Under the pieces are notes generated by a model that did no database searches, was not told where the DNA came from, and saw only the letters and a list, made by a program, of their open reading frames with translations. Of a stretch of 37,986 bases of DNA, positions 8,320 through 22,730 are shown piece by piece. Position numbers and translations under genes: made by a program. Position 1 is the first letter of the stretch, and every line of letters starts with the position of its first letter. The stretch comes from Candidatus Roizmanbacteria bacterium RIFCSPHIGHO2_02_FULL_40_13b (GTDB lineage: Bacteria > Patescibacteriota > Microgenomatia > UBA1406 > HO2-37-13b): positions 1 through 37,986 of the forward strand of contig MFZQ01000025.1 in NCBI GenBank assembly GCA_001789445.1, in the 5' to 3' direction.

Positions 8320-9990
8320 TTATTTTACCATTTTACTTTTTGCTTTACAAGCTGAAATAAATTCTATAAAAAGAGGATGTGGAGTCAGTGGAAGACTTTT
8401 ATATTCTGGATGTCCTTGGATGCCGATATAGAATGGATGATCGGATTTCTTTAGCTCAAATATTTCTGCTAAGTGTCCAACTCTTGACCATGCACTTATA
8501 TGTAATCCTTTTTTTTCAAAATCACTTGTATATTCGTTATTAAATTCATATCGATGGCGATGACGTTCACTTATAAGTCCTTTTTTCTTATCTAACAAAG
8601 CTAAATGTTTATTGTAAATTGAGTATGCGATTGATTTTTTGTCTACAAATGCTTCCCAGCCACCTAGACGCATTGTTCCGCCATACGCACGTTTCTTTAC
8701 TAGTTCGGCTTGTGATGGTATAAAGTGAATGACCAGATTTTTTGATTTCTTATTGTTTTCCTCGGTATTTGCATCTTGTAACTTCAGTACATCACGAGCA
8801 AATGCTACTACTGCAAGTTGCATACCATAACAAAGACCTAAATATGGAATCTTTTGTGTGCGAGCATATGATGCGGCGGCTATCATTCCTTCTGCTCCTC
8901 GTTTACCCCATCCAATTGGGACAATAATTCCATCGACTTTAGCAAGAAATTCTTCTGTTCCAAATTTTTCAACTTTCTGTGCATCTACCCACACGACGTT
9001 CACCTCGAGGTTATCCGGTACAGAGGCATGATCAATAGCATCAAAAAGTGCAGCATATGAATCTTTTAATTGATAATCTCCCGTTGCAAAATATTTTCCA
9101 ACGATTGCAATCGTAACAAAGTCTTTCTTTTTTGCTTCTGCTTTTTTAACCATATTTTTCCAAGAAGTCATTTGTGGCTTTTTATATGGAATTCCCAGTT
9201 TCTTGCAAATTTGTGCCGTGATATTTTGTTTTTCAATTACAAGTGGGATCTCATATACATTTTTCACATCATAGCTTGAAATGACATCTTCTTCGTGAAT
9301 ATTACAAAAGAGAGCAAGTCGTGACTTGCGACGATCGTCAATAGGTTTGTCACTTCGGGCAACGAGTATGTCTGGCTGAATTCCCATGGAGTTTACTGTA
9401 CGAACAGAGAGCTGGGCGGGCTTAGTCTTAGGTTCGCCTAAGTGACTTGGTGTGGGCAAATAACTTACATGAACATGAATGACGTCCCCTGGGTTTTTGA
9501 ATGTAAGCATACGAGAAGCCTCGTAATAGAGAATATTTTGATACTCGCCGGCAGTTCCTCCAAGCTCAATAACGGCAATATCTGATTTTGTAGCATCGAG
9601 CGCAATGCCAATTCTTCGAATAATTTCACCAGTTATATGAACTACCTCCTGTACATCTTCACCCATGTACTCAAACCGACGTTCTTTCTCGATAACTTCT
9701 CGATAAATTTGACCCATGGTTACAAAGTTTACCTTCGTCATATTGACACCTAGAAACTTCTCATATGTTCCCATATCCATATCAGCCTCTGTTCCATCTT
9801 CGCAGAGAAACGGGTCCCCGTGTTCTATCGGATTGATAGTGCCTGCGTCAATATTGAGGTAATTTTCGAATTTGATCGGAGTAACCTTATATCCAGAATT
9901 TTTGAGAAGTAAAGCGATCGAGGCAGTGGTAATGCCTTTCCCAAGGCCCGAAATGACTCCACCTGAAACAAAAATATATTTTTTTCTCAC
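8320..9990 (-). CDS. pyrG: CTP synthase
   Basis: KYIFVSGGVISGLGKGITTASIALLLK, KFENYLNIDAGT, and GATase domain PYLGLCYGMQLAVV. Confidence 0.98.
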   Translation of the reverse strand: MRKKYIFVSGGVISGLGKGITTASIALLLKNSGYKVTPIKFENYLNIDAGTINPIEHGDPFLCEDGTEADMDMGTYEKFLGVNMTKVNFVTMGQIYREVIEKERRFEYMGEDVQEVVHITGEIIRRIGIALDATKSDIAVIELGGTAGEYQNILYYEASRMLTFKNPGDVIHVHVSYLPTPSHLGEPKTKPAQLSVRTVNSMGIQPDILVARSDKPIDDRRKSRLALFCNIHEEDVISSYDVKNVYEIPLVIEKQNITAQICKKLGIPYKKPQMTSWKNMVKKAEAKKKDFVTIAIVGKYFATGDYQLKDSYAALFDAIDHASVPDNLEVNVVWVDAQKVEKFGTEEFLAKVDGIIVPIGWGKRGAEGMIAAASYARTQKIPYLGLCYGMQLAVVAFARDVLKLQDANTEENNKKSKNLVIHFIPSQAELVKKRAYGGTMRLGGWEAFVDKKSIAYSIYNKHLALLDKKKGLISERHRHRYEFNNEYTSDFEKKGLHISAWSRVGHLAEIFELKKSDHPFYIGIQGHPEYKSLPLTPHPLFIEFISACKAKSKMVK

Positions 9991-10043
9991 TACGGAATAG
10001 TATTGTACTGTGCATTTGTGGATATTACAAGAAGTATGTTATT

Positions 10044-12089
10044 TCATGCAGATACAGGGGTTTCTACCTTTTTTATCTCATGTAACTTCCATGCTGCGAA
10101 GTCACATTTGGGGTAATTTGAGCAACCGTAGAATTTTTTCTTTTTCTTCGTATACCTAATCACAATTGCTCCATTACATTTTGGACACAGCTCCTTCACT
10201 GTTTCATAAAAAGGTCTCGTAAATTTGCAGTCTGGGTATCCAGAACATGCATAAAATTTTCCATATTTTGAAAAACGAATCAAGAGTGGCTTTCCACACG
10301 TCGGACATTTTTCATCTGTTTTCTCCTGAACATCAATAAAGGTCTTGTCCTCTCCGGCTTCCTTGAGCGATTTTTTAAAGGGAACATCAAACTCCTGCAG
10401 TACCTGTAACATGGTCTCGCGTCCACCCGCAATCTCATCAAGTTTATCCTCAAGATCGGCTGTAAAGTCAATTTCAAAGATAGTCGCAAAAGCTTTTGTT
10501 AGATAGTCACACACAGCAGTACCGAGAATTGTGGGATAAAATCTATGTTCTTTCTTTTCCATATAGAGTCTTTCTTGAATTGTTGATATTGTTGGCGCAT
10601 ACGTTGAAGGTCTTCCAATTCCTCGTGCCTCAAGAGTTTTGATGAGAGACGCTTCGTTATATCGAGGTGGGGGATTCGTCTGTGTTTCAATGAAATCTAA
10701 TTTTGTGCTATCAAGTTTCTTCCCTTTTTCAGGCACAAATTGCACAATATTATCTTCTTTTTTAGGAGGATTAAGTGTTAAAAATCCAGGAAAGAGAATT
10801 CTTTCGTACGAGGATTCGAAAAGGTATTTTTTTCCACTTAGAATCTTCACTTTTGTTGTTTTTATTGATGCATCAGCCATTTGGGAACCAACGGCACGTC
10901 TAAAGATGAGTTCGTAGAGTTTACGATGCCCATTCCCTAAATCTACATCTTCCTCGAACGTTGGTAAAAGTTTCGTCGGTCGAATTGCTTCATGTGCTTC
11001 TTGTGCATTCTTGGATTTCGTTTTATACAACCGAGCAGTTTTTGGCAAATATTCGTTTCCATACTCTTTTTTAATCCAAGTCATACTTTCCGCAATAAAC
11101 TTTTCAGACAAATTAAAGGAATCAGTTCGGTGGTAGGTAATGAGTCCTTTCTCATAGAGCTTCTGGGCAAGACGCATCGTGAGCTTTGAGGAATATCCGT
11201 GGCGTCCCGATGCCTCCTGCTGAAGCGTTGAAGTTATAAAGGGAGGATTTGGTGATCGTTTTACTTCATTCTCAACCACTTCAGAGATAATAAATGAATC
11301 GCTCTTTAAGTCCTTCTCGATATTTAGAGCGCCCTCTTTATCGATCGATGTTTTTGCGTATGTATACGAGCCATCAAAAAGCTTGATTGTCGTCTTCTTT
11401 TCATAGAGTATTCCATCTTTTGAAATAAGGCGTGCTTCAATAGATTTCTTTTGAGAAGAATCCTCAAATACTCCTTCTACTTTATAAAACGGCTCACTCG
11501 TAAACTTATTAATCTCCTTCTCGCGCTCTACAACAAATCGGAGTGCAGTCGTTTGAACTCTTCCCGCAGAAAGCCAACGTTTTCCAATTTTCTTCCACAA
11601 TATAGGTGAAACTTGATACCCTACCAATCTATCGAGTATGCGCCGAGCTTGTTGTGAGTCAATAAGTGAAATATTTAGCTCCTGCGGATGCTGGAGTGCA
11701 TGAGCAAGCGCTTCATTCGTTATTTCATGAAAAACAATACGCTTAATAGTTGCATTCTTTTTTATGGAAATTTCTGGCCACTTTTCATCAATAAAACCTA
11801 AAATATATGCGATGTGATATGAGATTGCCTCACCTTCTCGATCTGCGTCTGTTGCGAGGATGATATTTTTTGCCTTTTTGGCAAGCTTTGTAATCGTATC
11901 AACAACGTCTTTCTTTTTGGTTGAGATAACGTAGTCTGGTTTAAATTTGTGTGCGATATCTATTCCAAGTTTACTTTCAGGTAGATCACGAATATGACCC
12001 ATCGTAGCTTCAACTCTGAATTTTTTAGGGTCTAGAAATTTGCTAAATGTTTTAGCTTTGGTGGGGGATTCGACAATAATAAGGTCCAT
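10044..12089 (-). CDS. topA: DNA topoisomerase I with two C-terminal zinc-ribbon motifs
   Basis: MDLIIVESPTKAKTFSKFL, ATDADREGEAISYHI, KLYEKGLITYHRTDS, CPTCGKPL...CSGYPDCKFT, CPKCNGAI...CSNYPKCDF. Confidence 0.97.
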   Translation of the reverse strand: MDLIIVESPTKAKTFSKFLDPKKFRVEATMGHIRDLPESKLGIDIAHKFKPDYVISTKKKDVVDTITKLAKKAKNIILATDADREGEAISYHIAYILGFIDEKWPEISIKKNATIKRIVFHEITNEALAHALQHPQELNISLIDSQQARRILDRLVGYQVSPILWKKIGKRWLSAGRVQTTALRFVVEREKEINKFTSEPFYKVEGVFEDSSQKKSIEARLISKDGILYEKKTTIKLFDGSYTYAKTSIDKEGALNIEKDLKSDSFIISEVVENEVKRSPNPPFITSTLQQEASGRHGYSSKLTMRLAQKLYEKGLITYHRTDSFNLSEKFIAESMTWIKKEYGNEYLPKTARLYKTKSKNAQEAHEAIRPTKLLPTFEEDVDLGNGHRKLYELIFRRAVGSQMADASIKTTKVKILSGKKYLFESSYERILFPGFLTLNPPKKEDNIVQFVPEKGKKLDSTKLDFIETQTNPPPRYNEASLIKTLEARGIGRPSTYAPTISTIQERLYMEKKEHRFYPTILGTAVCDYLTKAFATIFEIDFTADLEDKLDEIAGGRETMLQVLQEFDVPFKKSLKEAGEDKTFIDVQEKTDEKCPTCGKPLLIRFSKYGKFYACSGYPDCKFTRPFYETVKELCPKCNGAIVIRYTKKKKKFYGCSNYPKCDFAAWKLHEIKKVETPVSA

Positions 12090-12126
12090 GAAGGTTAATT
12101 ATACAGAAGAGAAATACACAATTGAG

Positions 12127-12155
12127 CAGTATAGGTAGAAAAGTGAAATATTTTG
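12127..12155. repeat. left arm of the 23S flanking processing stem
   Basis: cagtataggtagaaaagt (12127-12144) and aatattttg (12147-12155) are complementary to acttttctacctatatactg (15195-15214) and caaaatatt (15177-15185). Confidence 0.75.
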
Positions 12156-12159
12156 GTTA

Positions 12160-15172
<3,013 letters not shown>

Positions 15173-15176
15173 AAAT

Positions 15177-15214
15177 CAAAATATTATTGATGCGACTTTT
15201 CTACCTATATACTG
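15177..15214. repeat. right arm of the 23S flanking processing stem
   Basis: Complementary to 12127-12155; see the left-arm entry. Confidence 0.75.
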
Positions 15215-15249
15215 CTAATTGTTAAAGTGCAACTTGATAGATCTAGTAG

Positions 15250-15318
15250 GCAGTAGTTAGTAGTTGGTAGTTAGGGATTTTTACACCCTACCTACTAACT
15301 ACTAGCTACTAACTACTG
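15250..15318. repeat. large low-complexity inverted repeat between tRNA-Ala and 23S
   Basis: cagtagttagtagttggtagttaggg-atttttaca-ccctacctactaactactagctactaactactg; arms built from a ~7-8 nt word (TAGTTAG / CTAACTA). Confidence 0.8.
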
Positions 15319-15324
15319 AATCTG

Positions 15325-15396
15325 TGGACCCAAGGAGACTCGAACTCCTAACCCCCTCGTTGCAAACGAGGTGCGCTACCATTGCGCCATGGGCCC
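15325..15396 (-). tRNA. tRNA-Ala(TGC)
   Basis: Minus strand: GGGCCCATGGCGCAATGGTAGCGCACCTCGTTTGCAACGAGGGGGTTAGGAGTTCGAGTCTCCTTGGGTCCA; anticodon TGC; no encoded CCA. Confidence 0.95.
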
Positions 15397-15679
15397 GTTC
15401 CTTGGATATAAATACCACTCTTTTGTCCTCGGGTTTAAATCGTTTAAACAGCAAAAACTTCCCAAAGACGTAATTTTCTTGAAGGCTGTTTGGAAGATCA
15501 ACTATGCGATCGCCAATAGTGCCTTATGCGAATTTGTTTATAAGCATAACTTTATAAGGGATATAATAGCAAAATATGGGAGGTATGTCAACGACTTTAG
15601 TGAACTTAAGAATATAAACTACCTTGGTTGAAGTAAGAGCTATTGAAAAATAAAAACTCATTCCTGGAATACGAAGTAC

Positions 15680-16279
15680 CTATATTGACCAACCTGATTC
15701 GAACACGCCGTTACGATTCCACCAGTAGATTTTTTTTCGTGCTGCTAGCTTTCTATTTAACGGTTCATCAAACATTTCCTCCATTACTAATGCTAGTCGG
15801 AACTGCTCATCTGCAAGGTGGCGAATCAGAAGTTCATGGCGTTCAGCGATTGATAGTTCAGGGTACCTTCGTCCAACATATCCGAATAGATGACTCACAG
15901 CCCTCTCGAATCTCCCATTCACAAATAGCATGTCTTCTATATCATCGAATAAGCCTTTTGTCTCAATAGTGCTGTACGCTGGATTCGGTCGTATCGGTAG
16001 GAATGGACCAGATGATTTTAATGCAGCTTCATTAGGATTAGGATTACTTTCTATCCACTGAGTAAGCACATGTGCCACTGTGGCTTTGTCCGTTGATTCG
16101 ATCAGTGGATTTTTTACAACAAACTCCCATAAGTTATACACTGTCTCAAGTATTGGATACTCTGCCTGTTCGAGGCGTGGATGATAATCAGGTGGCATCT
16201 CCGGAATGCCCATCCTGGGGCGTGCATTTTCAGGAATATCTTCTACAGCCCATTGTGGTGGTTCAAGTCCTTCTTTCAT
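15680..16279 (-). CDS. hypothetical protein
   Basis: ORF of 199 aa, charged, no recognised motif; longest coherent frame in the interval. Confidence 0.6.
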   Translation of the reverse strand: MKEGLEPPQWAVEDIPENARPRMGIPEMPPDYHPRLEQAEYPILETVYNLWEFVVKNPLIESTDKATVAHVLTQWIESNPNPNEAALKSSGPFLPIRPNPAYSTIETKGLFDDIEDMLFVNGRFERAVSHLFGYVGRRYPELSIAERHELLIRHLADEQFRLALVMEEMFDEPLNRKLAARKKIYWWNRNGVFESGWSI

Positions 16280-16357
16280 ACTATGGGGATATTATATCAC
16301 AGTATGTAATACAGTGCCAATTTGATACTATCTAATCGAGTAAATTCGAAGAATTCC

Positions 16358-16765
16358 TTAATTCCTCTTTCTCCTTATTTTCCCAAGAAGTTTCAGATCT
16401 ATTGTTGTTCGGCGTAGCATTTCAAGGGCTTCTGTTCGCTCTGCTTCACCTGGCGCACTGGCGACGTCCTTCTCTGCTTGATCACGAGCGGCTAGAACTG
16501 CCTTTTCATCGATTTCATCTTGTCCATACGCTCGAGATACCAAGAGGATCGTTTTTCCACTTCCTGTTTCCAAATACCCACCTCCAATAGCCATAACAAC
16601 ATCTTCACCGGTTCGTTTTACGGTAATAATTCCCTCTGTAAGCTGTGAAAACAGTGGCATGTGTTTATTGAGAACAGTAATATCACCCGTAGTCGAGGGA
16701 ACGGTAACTGATTTTACATCTTCCTCGAATACTATTTTTTTTGGAGTAATTATTTGTAGTAACAT
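16358..16765 (-). CDS. atpC: F-type ATP synthase epsilon subunit
   Basis: MLLQIITPKKIVFEEDVKSVTVPSTTGDITVLNKHMPLFSQLTEGIITV; gene order. Confidence 0.95.
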   Translation of the reverse strand: MLLQIITPKKIVFEEDVKSVTVPSTTGDITVLNKHMPLFSQLTEGIITVKRTGEDVVMAIGGGYLETGSGKTILLVSRAYGQDEIDEKAVLAARDQAEKDVASAPGEAERTEALEMLRRTTIDLKLLGKIRRKRN

Positions 16766-16775
16766 ATTTTATTAC

Positions 16776-16906
16776 GTGTCATTCTTAACGTAGCATCTGT
16801 CATCCCCGACTTGATCGGGAATCTATTCAACTAGATTCCCGCCTCCGCGGGAATGACACCAGGATCCTATCCCTACGTCCTGCAGACTCCGGTCCAGGAT
16901 GACAGG
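16776..16906. repeat. composite intergenic palindromic repeat between atpD and atpC
   Basis: Contains tgtcatccccgacttgatcgggaatct, agattcccgcctccgcgggaatgaca and gatcctatccctacgtcctgcagactccggtccaggatgacag; near-copies at 36890-37003, 18295-18319 and 29898-29922. Confidence 0.85.
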
Positions 16907-16912
16907 ATAAAT

Positions 16913-18292
<1,380 letters not shown>

Positions 18293-18294
18293 TT

Positions 18295-18319
18295 AGATTC
18301 CCGCCTTCGGGGGAATGAC
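18295..18319. repeat. palindromic repeat GATTCCCGCC..GGGGGAATGACA
   Basis: agattcccgccttcgggggaatgac between atpD and atpG; same family as 16833-16858 and 29898-29922. Confidence 0.8.
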
Positions 18320-18328
18320 AAATTAGTA

Positions 18329-19180
18329 TTAATTACTAAGCGTTGAGGACATCATATCGAGAAGTTCCCCCGTTATGCTTGCCTGACGCAACTTATTACG
18401 CAAAAGTGTAAGCCCATCGATAATTTCTCCTGCACTATCTGTCGCATTCTTCATCGCCATCATTCGTGCACTATGTTCACTTGCCTGGGAATCTAGAATT
18501 GCTCCACGGATCGTTTCGGTTAAGTAATCAATAAGAAGTGGCTCTACAATTTCTTCAGCACTTGGCTCAATTAGATAATTTCCTACTTGAGCTTTCACTA
18601 CTTCATCAGTGTTTTTTTTCACATTTTTGACCGGTAGGAGCATTTTTTTAATCGGAGAAAACTGAAATGAAGATTTAAATTCGTTGTACACCAGATAAAC
18701 GCTATCATAGTTATCTAATTCATATTCAGATATGGCAAGGGAAAATATAGCAGATGCTGATTCTTCAAAAACAGGTTCGCTTGAAAAATCTGCAAGAATA
18801 GTCCCCTTTATTTTTGTAATAAAATCAGCTGCTTTTTTTCCAAGCACAATGAAATCATTTTTTGATGTATCAATATCAGAAAAAATAAAACGTAGAAGAT
18901 TAAAATGAAAGCTTCCGGCAAGACCTTTATTTGATGAAATAATAATAATTAAGTTTCGTCCACCTTCTTTTTTATTTGCGAGTAAACCACTCTTTAATTC
19001 GGCATTATCCGAAAGAACCCGATTAATCATCCCTTCGAGAGTTTGGCGATACAATTTACCTTCTTGAGCGGTAAGCTGCGCTTTTTTCATTTTAACCGCA
19101 GAAACCATCTGCATCGCATTTGTTATTTTCTTCACATTTCCAATTGTTTTTATTTTTTTTCGTACTTGTCTAAAATTCAT
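18329..19180 (-). CDS. atpG: F-type ATP synthase gamma subunit
   Basis: [36 protein letters not shown]-terminal [39 protein letters not shown]. Confidence 0.97.
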   Translation of the reverse strand: MNFRQVRKKIKTIGNVKKITNAMQMVSAVKMKKAQLTAQEGKLYRQTLEGMINRVLSDNAELKSGLLANKKEGGRNLIIIISSNKGLAGSFHFNLLRFIFSDIDTSKNDFIVLGKKAADFITKIKGTILADFSSEPVFEESASAIFSLAISEYELDNYDSVYLVYNEFKSSFQFSPIKKMLLPVKNVKKNTDEVVKAQVGNYLIEPSAEEIVEPLLIDYLTETIRGAILDSQASEHSARMMAMKNATDSAGEIIDGLTLLRNKLRQASITGELLDMMSSTLSN

Positions 19181-20679
19181 AGTTTTTGTTTCTTTATAAA
19201 CATTTCAGCTATTTTGTGTAATTCTTTTTCAGATCCTTCTTCAATTTTTTTGTCTATCTCTATCTTCTCAAGTAATTTTGTATGCGATGTTTGCATAAAG
19301 TCATTGAACTCAATTTCAAGCGCTTCAATTTTGGCTACCGGTATCGCATCTAAATACCCATTCGCTCCCATCCATAAAATAGCAACTTGGGCAGATAGTG
19401 ACAGCGGTGCATTCTTTTTTTGTCGCAAAAGTTGCGTCATTCGAGCTCCACGATCTATAAATTGCTTTGTTTTATCATCAAGTTCCGATTCAAACTGTGC
19501 AAACGCGGCAAGTTCTCGGTATTGTGCTAAATCATTTTTCAGCTTTCCAGCAACTTGTTTCATTGCCTTCGTTTGCGCCGAGCTTCCCACACGTGAAACA
19601 GAGATTCCAACATTAATTGCTGGTCGAATCCCAGAATTAAAAAGGTCTGTTTCCAAAAAAATTTGACCATCAGTAATTGAGATTACATTTGTAGGAATGT
19701 ATGCAGATACGTCTCCCTCAAGTGTTTGAATAATAGGAAGGGCAGTTAGTGAACCGCCACCGTATTTTTTATCAATTTTTGCGCTTCGCTCAAGTAGTCG
19801 TGAATGAAGGTAAAACACGTCTCCCGGATATGCCTCACGTCCCGCAGGACGACGCAAAATAAGTGATATTTGTCGATATGCCCATGCGTGTTTGGTCAAA
19901 TCGTCATACACTACCAAAACATCCTTACCTTTCTCCATGAAATATTCACCAATTGTAGTTGCAACATATGGGGCAATGTACTGCATAGCGGCAGAGTCGG
20001 ACGCTGTGGCAGCAACAACAATCGTATATTCCATCGCTTTTTGTTTTTTCAGAAGTTCGATAAGTGTTGCAGTAGTCGATTTTTTTTGTCCAATAATTGT
20101 GTAAATACAAATCATGTCACCTTTTTTCTGATTAAGGATTGTATCTATTGCAATAGTACTTTTTCCCGTTCCGCGGTCACCAATAATAAGTTCTCGCTGT
20201 CCACGACCAATGGGAACAAGTGCATCAATCGCTTTTATTCCGGTTTGAACAGGCTCGCTTACTGACTTTCGATAAATAATACCTGGAGCAACTTTTTCAA
20301 CTTGATACTTTTCAGTAGCCTTAATACTTCCTTTACCATCTATAGGTGAACCTATTCCATCAACAACTCGCCCAATGAAATCATCAGAGACAGCAATACT
20401 GAAGACGTCCCCCGTTGCCTCGACAGTTTCTCCTTCTTCAATTAATTCGTAGTTTCCAAATACAATTGCCCCAACTCCATCTTCAAGCAAATCAATGACC
20501 ATTCCGGTACTTCCTGCTTTAAAACGGAGCATTTCTCCATAAGAAACTGTTTGTAAACCATCGATGAAAACAACCTCATCTTTTACTTCTCGCACCGTTC
20601 CTACGTGTGTTTTGATAATAGCACCACTCTGTTTTCCACTACCCTCAATTTCCTGTAATATTTCATCAACTAAATTCAT
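19177..20679 (-). CDS. atpA: F-type ATP synthase alpha subunit
   Basis: [30 protein letters not shown]-like [36 protein letters not shown]. Confidence 0.99.
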   Translation of the reverse strand: MNLVDEILQEIEGSGKQSGAIIKTHVGTVREVKDEVVFIDGLQTVSYGEMLRFKAGSTGMVIDLLEDGVGAIVFGNYELIEEGETVEATGDVFSIAVSDDFIGRVVDGIGSPIDGKGSIKATEKYQVEKVAPGIIYRKSVSEPVQTGIKAIDALVPIGRGQRELIIGDRGTGKSTIAIDTILNQKKGDMICIYTIIGQKKSTTATLIELLKKQKAMEYTIVVAATASDSAAMQYIAPYVATTIGEYFMEKGKDVLVVYDDLTKHAWAYRQISLILRRPAGREAYPGDVFYLHSRLLERSAKIDKKYGGGSLTALPIIQTLEGDVSAYIPTNVISITDGQIFLETDLFNSGIRPAINVGISVSRVGSSAQTKAMKQVAGKLKNDLAQYRELAAFAQFESELDDKTKQFIDRGARMTQLLRQKKNAPLSLSAQVAILWMGANGYLDAIPVAKIEALEIEFNDFMQTSHTKLLEKIEIDKKIEEGSEKELHKIAEMFIKKQKL

Positions 20680-20957
20680 ATATGGTTTGCAAGTAATCTA
20701 TCTAACCGGCTGGCTAGTGATCCATCAATAACCGTCGAGCCTTTTGCAACAACAAATCCAGCAAGGATCGATTTGTCAACAAGATATTCTATCTCACCTG
20801 TTTTTGTTCCCCCACCAAACTTCTTCTCAAATGTCAATTTTTCATTAGTAGATAATGCGTATGGAGTTTTGACAATGATACGCGATTCTGTTAAATCCCG
20901 TATCTTTTGTGTAATTACTATTTTTAGCTTAGCGCGCGTTGATTTATCAAGTTCCAT
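20676..20957 (-). CDS. atpH: F-type ATP synthase delta subunit (short)
   Basis: Position in the operon; C-terminal [29 protein letters not shown] typical of the delta subunit. Confidence 0.85.
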   Translation of the reverse strand: MELDKSTRAKLKIVITQKIRDLTESRIIVKTPYALSTNEKLTFEKKFGGGTKTGEIEYLVDKSILAGFVVAKGSTVIDGSLASRLDRLLANHI

Positions 20958-20958
20958 G

Positions 20959-21453
20959 TTAGTTTAACGTATCTGCTTTTTTTAATAGATTCGCTACAAT
21001 TTGCGACTGTTGTTTACTATCGAGTGAATCTCTAAGTACCAATCGTACAAGTTCACCGCTTGTGGTCATAACATCTTCCTTGACGCGGTCTCGCAGTACT
21101 TTTTCCTCTTCTTCAAGTTGTTTTTTGAGCTGTGCTTTAAGCATACCTACTTCCTCTTGTGCCTTAAGTCTTCCTTTTTCCTCAATTTTTTTTGCTGAAT
21201 TTTTTGCGTCTTGGATGATTTCGGCGGCTTCTTTTTGAGCTTTTTCAACAATCTTTTTTTCTCGTTCTTCCATCTTTGACTCCTCAAGTAGCATTTTTTC
21301 AGTCATTCTATCTTTTTCCTTTTCAGCTTCTTGTTGTTTTTTTATGAATTCAAAAAATGGCTTCGCCATAAATTTTTTGAAGATAAGAAAGAACAGGCCG
21401 AAATTAATCAGTTGTGCCAATAATAGCTTACCATCAATACCTAATGCTTCCAT
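20959..21453 (-). CDS. atpF: F-type ATP synthase b subunit
   Basis: N-terminal TM anchor LAQLINFGLFFLIFKKFMAKPFFEFI followed by a long charged coiled coil; operon position. Confidence 0.93.
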   Translation of the reverse strand: MEALGIDGKLLLAQLINFGLFFLIFKKFMAKPFFEFIKKQQEAEKEKDRMTEKMLLEESKMEEREKKIVEKAQKEAAEIIQDAKNSAKKIEEKGRLKAQEEVGMLKAQLKKQLEEEEKVLRDRVKEDVMTTSGELVRLVLRDSLDSKQQSQIVANLLKKADTLN

Positions 21454-21458
21454 ATATT

Positions 21459-21700
<242 letters not shown>

Positions 21701-21710
21701 ATAATTTATA

Positions 21711-21804
21711 ATTGTTAAATTGTTAAATTGTTAAATTGTTAAAGTGTTATGAAGACAAAAAATATATTTACAACAATTTAGCAATTTAATAATTTAGCAA
21801 TTTA
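21711..21804. repeat. AATTGTTAA word repeat with opposing copies between atpE and atpB
   Basis: attgttaaattgttaaattgttaaattgttaaag ... acaatttagcaatttaataatttagcaattta. Confidence 0.85.
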
Positions 21805-22527
21805 TTAATGATGTTCCGCTGTTGACATACTCAAAAATACTGCGCTTAACATGCTAAAAACGATCGCCTGAATAAATCCAACAAATATCTCAAGCATCAG
21901 AAAAGGAAATGATGCCAGAATCGGAATGAGAAATGCGACTACTGAAATAAGCACTTCTCCGGCGAATATATTTCCAAAAAGTCGAAATGCAAACGATAAG
22001 ACCTTTGATATCTCTGAAACAATTTCTAATATTCCAGTAAAAAAAGCTATCGGGCCACTAAAATTTAAAAACTTCCCGACAAATTTTTTTATTCCAATAT
22101 ATTTTATACCATACACTTGAATAAGTACAACGGAAATAAGAGCAAGGGCGACAGTTGTATTTAAATCAGCTGTTGCGGCACGCAGTATTGGTACAGATTC
22201 ATGACCTTCACGAATAAGGATACTACCAACTCCGGGAATGAGCCCAATCCAGTTTGAAAGTAAAATAAAGAAGAAAAAAGCCCCCAATACGGGAAAAAAT
22301 ACCGTTACTTTTTCTTGTAGAACTGATTTATATAAGTTGTAAAGTTGGGTTAAAATATATCGAATAAAAAAAACAAAGGTTGAATTTGTATCTCGCGATT
22401 TAATTTGAAACAAAAAACTAAGTGCCACAAATAATACTGTTAGAATTAACGATGCAAGAAGTGAATTAGTAATTCCCTGTCCCAAAATATGGAATATTAC
22501 TTCTGGTTTAATACTGATGTGCAACAT
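21805..22527 (-). CDS. atpB: F-type ATP synthase a subunit
   Basis: LSNWIGLIPGVGSI, FAFRLFGNIFAGEVLISVVAFLIP, FVGFIQAIVFSMLSAVFLSMSTAEHH. Confidence 0.97.
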   Translation of the reverse strand: MLHISIKPEVIFHILGQGITNSLLASLILTVLFVALSFLFQIKSRDTNSTFVFFIRYILTQLYNLYKSVLQEKVTVFFPVLGAFFFFILLSNWIGLIPGVGSILIREGHESVPILRAATADLNTTVALALISVVLIQVYGIKYIGIKKFVGKFLNFSGPIAFFTGILEIVSEISKVLSFAFRLFGNIFAGEVLISVVAFLIPILASFPFLMLEIFVGFIQAIVFSMLSAVFLSMSTAEHH

Positions 22528-22730
22528 TAGAATTCTTTCGTTAGCTTATACAAATTATAAAAAGTACTTACCGTTCCTAAAATGATCAAAATAATTACAA
22601 AAACACCTTTTGTTTTAAATGTATTATCAAGAAACAAACCCAAAAAAACTCCAACAAGAAGTGGAGTAAGTAAATAATACCCGATATTAAGCGATTTGGC
22701 AAGAAGCAAATTGGTTTTTTTATCTATCAT
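22527..22730 (-). CDS. AtpZ/AtpI-like small membrane protein
   Basis: 67 aa, two TM segments (YYLLTPLLVGVFLGLFLDN...FVIILIILGTVSTFYNLYKL), first in the atp cluster. Confidence 0.75.
   Translation of the reverse strand: MIDKKTNLLLAKSLNIGYYLLTPLLVGVFLGLFLDNTFKTKGVFVIILIILGTVSTFYNLYKLTKEF

Noticed and set aside
15371-15631. ORF 15371..15631 (+)
   Set aside because: Starts inside tRNA-Ala on the opposite strand and has no recognisable motif; likely chance.
15660-15720. T-arm-like gattcgaac near 15695 as a further tRNA
   Set aside because: No acceptor or anticodon stem pairing around it; it is within the 3' end of the hypothetical CDS.
21711-21804. Possible CRISPR array from regularly repeated AATTGTTAA
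   Set aside because: Repeat unit is ~8 nt with no unique spacers; low-complexity word repeat. No cas genes in the window.
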